Shown here in pieces: positions 34,832 through 39,707 of a stretch of DNA of 39,707 bases. The DNA lies in NCBI GenBank assembly GCA_964489125.1, contig CAZAXY010000019.1, positions 1-39,707 of the forward strand. The letters run 5' to 3'. Made by a program: the position numbers and the translations under genes. A model generated the notes under the pieces. The model was not told the origin of the DNA, searched no databases, and was given only the letters and a program-made list of their open reading frames with translations. The stretch is from GYS-P2D sp964489125 (GTDB lineage Bacteria > Bacteroidota > Bacteroidia > Chitinophagales > Saprospiraceae). Every line of letters starts with the position of its first letter. Positions within the stretch are counted from its first letter, which is position 1.

Positions 34832-34860
34832 AACACTTTATGAAAAAACGTAATATATAA

Positions 34861-35505
34861 ATGATTGAATTCTTTGCATTAATACGGTATTTCTTCTCTA
34901 TAGAGTTCAGAAATAGATCTCATATCGTTGCGTTGCTGATGTTTGCATGGATCGTTTGTTATATTCTCTACAGAGTACATCCGTCACTGGAGACCACAGA
35001 GTTCGGATATTTATTTTGGCTGTTTCTGACACTCATGTCTATCAATGTGTGCTTGAGATCGGAATCCCATCATGCAGATGAGCATCGACTCTATTTGTAC
35101 ACATTGACTGATCCTGTGAAGTTGTTTTTGTCCAAGTTGGTGTTCAATTTTTGTTACTTGGTCGTCATTTATGCATTATTCTATTGCTGCTTCCACATCT
35201 ATTTTACTGAACAGGTACCATTTGTTTTGAATTTTGGACTGGCCATATTAATGGGCGCCATTGCTATTAGTGCTTCGTTGACTTTCGTTGCTACCATCAG
35301 CACATATGCAAGTGGGCAGAATACATTGGTGAGTATAATGGCGATACCACTTTTACTTCCCATCATCATGTTACTCAAAGGCTTGTCAGATGAAATCATA
35401 CTAGGAGAGAGCATTGAATATGCTAAGTTTTTAACCTTGGCTGGATTGTCTGCTGTATCAATTGCCGCCAGCATGTTATTAGTGCCTGTTATTTGGAAAG
35501 AATAA
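34861..35505 (+). CDS. ccmB: Heme exporter protein B-type subunit, cytochrome c maturation
   Basis: The 214-residue inner-membrane protein resembles CcmB, the permease of the CcmAB ABC transporter of the System I cytochrome c maturation pathway. It has six hydrophobic segments, the start FFALIRYFFSIEFRNRSHIVALLMFAWIV, the family-like EHRLYLYTLTDPVKLFLSKLVFNFCYLVV and a GLAILMGAIAISASLTFVATISTYASGQNTLVSIMAIPLLLPI central stretch. CcmB lengths are about 215-225. CcmA, the ATPase partner, is not in the window. It is followed 89 bases later by ccmC on the same strand, with its own promoter. Confidence 0.9.
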   Translation: MIEFFALIRYFFSIEFRNRSHIVALLMFAWIVCYILYRVHPSLETTEFGYLFWLFLTLMSINVCLRSESHHADEHRLYLYTLTDPVKLFLSKLVFNFCYLVVIYALFYCCFHIYFTEQVPFVLNFGLAILMGAIAISASLTFVATISTYASGQNTLVSIMAIPLLLPIIMLLKGLSDEIILGESIEYAKFLTLAGLSAVSIAASMLLVPVIWKE

Positions 35506-35564
35506 GGACTTCAGAGAACGTGGAACAAATATTTGAATTAGATCATTTTACTCGCAACTATACC

Positions 35565-35572
35565 TACTTTTG
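35565..35572 (+). promoter_or_regulatory. -7 promoter element before ccmC
   Basis: TACTTTTG fits TAnnTTTG and lies 22 bases before the ccmC ATG, in the 89-base space after ccmB. No -33 TTG was found at the normal distance. Confidence 0.4.
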
Positions 35573-35594
35573 TAAGGAAATAAGGCCATCATAA

Positions 35595-36677
35595 ATGGAC
35601 AAATCAGTGGTTAGGCATTGGTGGAAAATTTTGGGAGTTCTACTTCTGCTGTATGCTTTTTCGGCGGGTTTTTTAGTTCCTCTAAAGCCAGGAGTATTAT
35701 CGGTTCAGCCATATACCGTAATCAGTGGTCAATCAGTGGATCTCACGGTCAAAGGCTATAACACCCAATTCAATCATCCCAATGTTTCATCTGTTGATGC
35801 GTACTTAAAACTTGATTCTACACATACCCTCAGAGCAAAGACTGTTCGAGTAATAGATAGAAAGCAACTTTCGGTGAATTTTGACCTTCCTGATCGACTT
35901 CCTGATGGCGAAGCACTGAAACGAGCGACTCTCATCGTCTATGACCAACTTGACGGCTACATGGTTTCTCCGGCGGCTGTAACAATTGAGCAGGTAGATA
36001 AGTTAGCTGGCAACCCTAATCCATCTGATTGGAATGATCAGATAAGTTTAGTAGAAGTGCCATGGTCATTTTCATTTCCTTATAGAGGCATACTTTATGA
36101 GACAATCCGCAATACTTTCTTCCATGTGGCTATATGGATGGCCATGTTTATATTATTGATAGTTAGTCTGATCTACAGTATAAGGTGCCTGCGATCGAGA
36201 TCACTGCAACATGATGCGGTTGCGGCGGCATATACTCAAGTGGCCATAGGACTTGGGCTGATTGGACTGGCTACGGGCTCAGTTTGGGCCAAGAGTGCTT
36301 GGGGAGCATATTGGACTAATGATCCTAAGCTTAATATGTCTGTGTTATCTCTGATGATCTATATCGCTTATGCCATATTGCGATCATCATTTACTGCTGA
36401 TGATCGACGGGCACAGGTGAGCGCAGCATATAATATATTTGCTTTCTGTGCGATGATTCCATTAATCTTTATCGTGCCTCGACTGACTAGTAGCCTGCAT
36501 CCGGGAAATGGTGGGAACCCTGCCTTTGGCGGTGAAGATTTGGATAGTACACTGCGCATGGTGTTTTATCCATCAATTATTGGATTGACACTACTAGGAA
36601 CTTGGATTGCGTCCTTATTGTATAGGGTGCGAAAAGTAGAACTGAAAAAAATTGAACGTCAACTCCATCAATTCTAA
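35595..36677 (+). CDS. ccmC: CcmC-type heme handling protein with a large periplasmic insertion
   Basis: CcmC binds heme at the periplasmic face of the inner membrane and passes it to CcmE. Membrane helices lie at about 11-29, 172-194, 215-233, 250-264, 281-296 and 325-343. The WWD-type heme motif is at 236-246 (WGAYWTNDPKL), with Asn in the third Trp position, as is common in Bacteroidota CcmC. The likely heme histidines are His177 in FFHVAI and His302 in SLHPGN. Between helices 1 and 2 the chain has about 135 residues (31-165) where E. coli has about 30: a beta-rich periplasmic domain (GVLSVQPYTVISGQSVDLTV, ATLIVYDQLDGYMVSPAAVTI) resembling an IPT/TIG fold. The length of 360 against about 245 is explained by this. 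Confidence 0.9.
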   Translation: MDKSVVRHWWKILGVLLLLYAFSAGFLVPLKPGVLSVQPYTVISGQSVDLTVKGYNTQFNHPNVSSVDAYLKLDSTHTLRAKTVRVIDRKQLSVNFDLPDRLPDGEALKRATLIVYDQLDGYMVSPAAVTIEQVDKLAGNPNPSDWNDQISLVEVPWSFSFPYRGILYETIRNTFFHVAIWMAMFILLIVSLIYSIRCLRSRSLQHDAVAAAYTQVAIGLGLIGLATGSVWAKSAWGAYWTNDPKLNMSVLSLMIYIAYAILRSSFTADDRRAQVSAAYNIFAFCAMIPLIFIVPRLTSSLHPGNGGNPAFGGEDLDSTLRMVFYPSIIGLTLLGTWIASLLYRVRKVELKKIERQLHQF

Positions 36678-36681
36678 GCTG

Positions 36682-36885
36682 ATGAATAAACTTATATCTG
36701 TTTTTCTTGTCTTAATCATTAGTCAGACTTCTGTCTTTGGACAAAGTGATCATTACGACAATGCTGGAAAGATTTATACAGTAGTCGCAGTAGTTTGTAT
36801 CACAATAATTGGGATAGCGGCAATGCTGTTCTACCTAGAGAGAAGGATTAAATCATTAGAAGAACAAACAAATCATGAGCAATAG
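36682..36885 (+). CDS. ccmD: CcmD-family small membrane protein
   Basis: The 67-residue product fits CcmD, a small subunit that helps CcmABC and CcmE in heme release. An N-terminal hydrophobic stretch (LISVFLVLIISQTSVFG) resembles a signal peptide; the mature part has one membrane helix (VVAVVCITIIGIAAMLFYL) followed by a charged ERRIKSLEEQTNHEQ tail. I use the ATG at 36682, since an upstream TTG would overlap ccmC. It follows ccmC by four bases and overlaps gdh by 11 bases, so the four genes ccmB-ccmC-ccmD-gdh are probably one unit apart from the promoter before ccmC. Confidence 0.8.
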   Translation: MNKLISVFLVLIISQTSVFGQSDHYDNAGKIYTVVAVVCITIIGIAAMLFYLERRIKSLEEQTNHEQ

Positions 36886-38284
36886 TTTTTTTAAGACTGT
36901 CCAAATCAATTTTGATAAGGCAGCAGCACTTACAGAATGGCCCAAAGGATTGTTATGGCAAATCAAAGAGTGTAATGCCGTCTATCAAATGCGTTTTCCT
37001 GTGAAAATAAAAGGGGAATTTGAAGTCATAGAGGCATATCGAGTTCAACATAGTCAGCATAGACAGCCTACCAAGGGTGGCATACGATACAGCGATATGG
37101 TTGACCAGGATGAAGTGATGGCGCTAGCATCACTGATGACCTTTAAGTGTGCGATAGTTGATGTGCCATTTGGAGGTGCTAAGGGTGGTATCAAGATTAA
37201 TCCTCGTAACTATGATGAAGACGAATTGCAACGAATTACTCGACGATATACGGTAGAATTGATCAAAAAGGGATTCATCGGACCAAGTGTCGATGTACCT
37301 GCACCAGATTATGGAACAGGCAGTCGCGAGATGGCTTGGATACTGGATACTTATCAGACTTTCTCAAGAGGAGAGATAGATGCAGTTGGATGTGTCACTG
37401 GTAAACCTGTTAATCAGAATGGTATTAGGGGACGTACAGAAGCGACTGGGCGTGGTGTATACTATGGTATTAGAGAGTGCCTTAGCTATGAGGAAGATAT
37501 GAAAGAACTTGGATTAACTCCAGGTATCGAAGGCAAACGTATCGTAGTACAAGGATTCGGTAATGTGGGATCATATTCAGCACTTATCTCCCAGCAAGAG
37601 GGTGGCGCTAAGATAGTAGGAATAGCAGAGTATGATGGTACCCTGGTTAATCCTGACGGTATAGATATTGCGGCGTTGATCGAACATAAAAAAGAACATC
37701 GCACGATTACAGGCTTTCCAGGAGCCAAGCTGCTCGAGGATAAGGATGATTGGGTGAGTATCGATTGTGATATCATGATTCCTGCAGCTCTCGAGAATCA
37801 GATTCACGGTAAAAACGCCGGTAAGATAAAAGCAAAGATTATTGCTGAAGCAGCCAATGGACCGATTACCGCTGAAGGCGAGGAGATCCTCTTGAAAAAA
37901 GGTGTTGTTATACTTCCTGATATGTATCTCAATGCAGGAGGGGTGACGGTGTCTTACTTCGAATGGCTCAAGAACCTATCACATATGAGATTTGGACGCA
38001 TGGAGAAGCGATTCAATCAGAACACCTACTCTAATATCATCGGAACCGTCGAGGATTTAACTGGCAAGTCTATCAATGCTGATGAGAAAAGGCTGATTAC
38101 GAGAGGTGCTGATGAAATCGACTTGGTCCGTTCAGGACTCGAGGAGACCATGGTCAATGCGTATAACAATATCAGAGCGGTCTATCGTGAGCGTGCTCAG
38201 GTTAAAGATTTAAGATCTGCAGCATTCATCAATGCCATCGATAAGGTTGCTAATGACTATATCAGTTTGGGCGTATTCCCATAA
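36875..38284 (+). CDS. Glutamate dehydrogenase (Glu/Leu/Phe/Val dehydrogenase family)
   Basis: The enzyme interconverts glutamate with 2-oxoglutarate and ammonia using NAD(P). The family elements are QHRQPTKGGIRYS (substrate Lys), VDVPFGGAKGGIKINPR with the catalytic Lys, GPSVDVPAPDYGT, TGRGVYYGI and the Rossmann segment VVQGFGNVGSYSA, all intact in 469 residues. The C-terminal half has AEAANGPIT and NAGGVTVSYFEW, typical of the family. The start ATG at 36875 overlaps ccmD, giving coupled translation. The coenzyme preference cannot be read. It converges on the next gene with five bases between. Confidence 0.95.
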   Translation: MSNSFFKTVQINFDKAAALTEWPKGLLWQIKECNAVYQMRFPVKIKGEFEVIEAYRVQHSQHRQPTKGGIRYSDMVDQDEVMALASLMTFKCAIVDVPFGGAKGGIKINPRNYDEDELQRITRRYTVELIKKGFIGPSVDVPAPDYGTGSREMAWILDTYQTFSRGEIDAVGCVTGKPVNQNGIRGRTEATGRGVYYGIRECLSYEEDMKELGLTPGIEGKRIVVQGFGNVGSYSALISQQEGGAKIVGIAEYDGTLVNPDGIDIAALIEHKKEHRTITGFPGAKLLEDKDDWVSIDCDIMIPAALENQIHGKNAGKIKAKIIAEAANGPITAEGEEILLKKGVVILPDMYLNAGGVTVSYFEWLKNLSHMRFGRMEKRFNQNTYSNIIGTVEDLTGKSINADEKRLITRGADEIDLVRSGLEETMVNAYNNIRAVYRERAQVKDLRSAAFINAIDKVANDYISLGVFP

Positions 38285-38289
38285 TGGGC

Positions 38290-39681
38290 TTAGGCTTTTG
38301 CCTTAGATTTGGACTTAGGTTGTGGGATGATGGCTTCGAGTTCTTCGATTTTTTCGTTGAGCCAGTCCTTATTTCGAGTGGAGGGGTTGTCAGCAATGAC
38401 CTCATGGGCTTTTATGATTCGTTTATAATCTGATCGCTCTGAAGCTTTCATGAGATGATCAAGTGCAGTTATGAAGTTGTAAAATGAGTCTTTACGAGCC
38501 TTACTGACGTTTCTCTTACGGCGGAGATATACCTTGAATGACTTGATTAAGGAATCGAGAGGTTCGTAATCGTCTAGCTCATAGTAACAAGTTAGGATAT
38601 ACGACCTAGCAAGTAAATTATAGGTCATATCCTTATATTCTACATTTCGTAGGGTTCGAATGACCCCTTCCCAGTCTTTGGCATACCATAAGGTTCTTGC
38701 CTTGGTGAATGAATAAGCTGTTTGTTGATCAGTTTCATCAAGCAATTTAGATTTATAGTTTTCTACAAATTTTAGAGCCCAATCAAATTCTCCTTCCCTA
38801 CATGCTAAGTATGCTATGTTTCGATACATACCGACATAAATTTTTAAGAGATCATTCTCTATCCCAAATTTATATAGGTCAAAGATTTTGCTTGTCACTT
38901 CTAAATGACCTTGATTAATCAAAGTAGAGAGGTAGCCTATACATTGGGTAAGGATTTTATCAGAATAATCTTTATCCAAATTGGAAGCTAAAAGATGGTC
39001 TTTTATTTTGAGTATGTGTTCATTGTCTTGCTTCCCTTCAAGCAGCTTTTTTACATCTCTAAATAAGCGGAATTGAATATTATTTAAAGGCGTTATCGAT
39101 CTTAATATCTCTCGAGTTAGGAAATAGTTATTATGACGGAAGTTTTCTAAGTCTATAAAGGTGCTTAATTCACTCTGTCGCATGAATTCCTTCCTCGTTT
39201 GAGCAATTTCTGCGTAAACAGCTAAGGAGTCTGAAGGATTGAGAAGATTAGAATCAATTTGTTTTTTTAAAATTATATAAAGACGTGCCAACTCTATTTC
39301 AGTCCAAGAATTTTTATCGATTTTATGGTTGTTAATAACATTTTTCTTATTCCTAAAATAGTCAATCCAATTCTTAGAAATTATTGCTTCATATTTGGCT
39401 AAATCATCGATGAGCTTATTTGATACTCGATATTCTATTGTAATGAAATCAATAAGAAGAGTAATGATTTCATTGCATTGTTTTCTGAATTTTGCATCAC
39501 TCCATTTGTAATTTGTGAGATATTCTGATTTGTTGAAGCCTCCATTCATATCTGAATTTATTAGAGCTTCATAAAGAGCAATAATCTCCTTAGTCTCATT
39601 GTGATATGGCGAATTAATGAACTTTTCAAAGCGAATGAGCTCATTTTCTGATAGTGTTTTAAGCAGTTCTACTACTTTCAT
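38290..39681 (-). CDS. Large helical protein of unknown function
   Basis: I do not recognise a named domain. The 463-residue protein is almost entirely helical and charged, with no signal peptide or membrane segment, so it is probably cytoplasmic. It begins VVELLKTLSENELIRFEKFI and carries segments of tetratricopeptide-like appearance (GMYRNIAYLACREGEFDWALKFVENY, TKARTLWYAKDWEGVIRTLRN, LLARSYILTCYYELDDYEPLDSLI, AYSFTKA). The C-terminus is rich in Lys/Ser (KSKSKAKA). I recall similar lineage-restricted proteins in Saprospiraceae-like genomes but no function. It is convergent with gdh and its start lies 26 bases before the window end. Confidence 0.75.
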   Translation of the reverse strand: MKVVELLKTLSENELIRFEKFINSPYHNETKEIIALYEALINSDMNGGFNKSEYLTNYKWSDAKFRKQCNEIITLLIDFITIEYRVSNKLIDDLAKYEAIISKNWIDYFRNKKNVINNHKIDKNSWTEIELARLYIILKKQIDSNLLNPSDSLAVYAEIAQTRKEFMRQSELSTFIDLENFRHNNYFLTREILRSITPLNNIQFRLFRDVKKLLEGKQDNEHILKIKDHLLASNLDKDYSDKILTQCIGYLSTLINQGHLEVTSKIFDLYKFGIENDLLKIYVGMYRNIAYLACREGEFDWALKFVENYKSKLLDETDQQTAYSFTKARTLWYAKDWEGVIRTLRNVEYKDMTYNLLARSYILTCYYELDDYEPLDSLIKSFKVYLRRKRNVSKARKDSFYNFITALDHLMKASERSDYKRIIKAHEVIADNPSTRNKDWLNEKIEELEAIIPQPKSKSKAKA

Positions 39682-39707
39682 AAGGGTTAACCATTAAGAG
39701 GATTAAA

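Noticed and set aside
1..39707. CRISPR array, tRNA, IS element, phage or integrase
   Set aside because: No spaced repeats, cloverleaf, transposase, integrase or terminal inverted repeats were seen on either strand.

Overview
The window is ordinary, gene-dense chromosome of an aerobic member of the Bacteroidota, most likely of the Saprospirales/Cytophagales type. Supporting signs are a 1353-residue secreted protein with a type IX secretion (Por) sorting domain, a PafA-type phosphatase, Bacteroidota-style CcmB/CcmC/CcmD proteins, a compact SRP RNA, absence of clear Shine-Dalgarno sequences, and several copies of the Bacteroidota -7 promoter element TAnnTTTG. The species cannot be named from this sequence. 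I see no phage, insertion sequence, integron, CRISPR array or tRNA.

Layout. Positions 1-6353 (minus strand) hold a run read as dprA, pafA, SulP transporter, murI, OsmC protein and a Gfo/Idh/MocA oxidoreductase cut by the window edge. Positions 6428-13120 carry a beta-barrel protein, yiaA, a thioredoxin-DUF3738 fusion, a histidine kinase/response regulator pair and fadH. Positions 13215-16778 carry an endonuclease/phosphatase-fold membrane protein overlapping tesB, two small hypotheticals, a 516-base sparse gap and a Fur-family regulator. Positions 16783-22928 carry a TauE-like permease and a three-gene plus-strand run (EamA transporter, small lipoprotein, giant BNR-repeat T9SS protein). Positions 22942-26947 hold overlapping gcvP and gcvT. 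Positions 27120-30044 hold a glycine-rich small protein, a fatty-acid hydroxylase-like protein, an AlkD-like repair protein, a pair of candidate small RNAs and an RluA-type pseudouridine synthase. Positions 30076-32136 hold the SRP RNA, a TalC/FSA-type transaldolase, an ArsC-like protein and hemF. Positions 32120-34809 hold a lipoprotein, an orphan LuxE-like adenylating enzyme and a cell-wall amidase, packed with antisense 3' overlaps. Positions 34861-38284 hold ccmB, ccmC, ccmD and glutamate dehydrogenase, and 38290-39681 a large family protein of unknown function.

Functionally the window is mostly housekeeping: cell wall (murI, amidase), DNA uptake and repair (dprA, AlkD), one-carbon and nitrogen metabolism (gcvP, gcvT, gdh), heme and cytochrome c biogenesis (hemF, ccmBCD), fatty acid turnover (fadH, tesB), and protein targeting (SRP RNA, T9SS cargo). 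I found no convincing new multi-gene system. The least explained items are two adjacent minus-strand hairpin-plus-U-tract modules that share an exact 17-base core and have matched promoter spacing (29018-29266), and a SulP gene whose conserved N-terminus runs back in frame to the pafA stop codon without a standard start codon.
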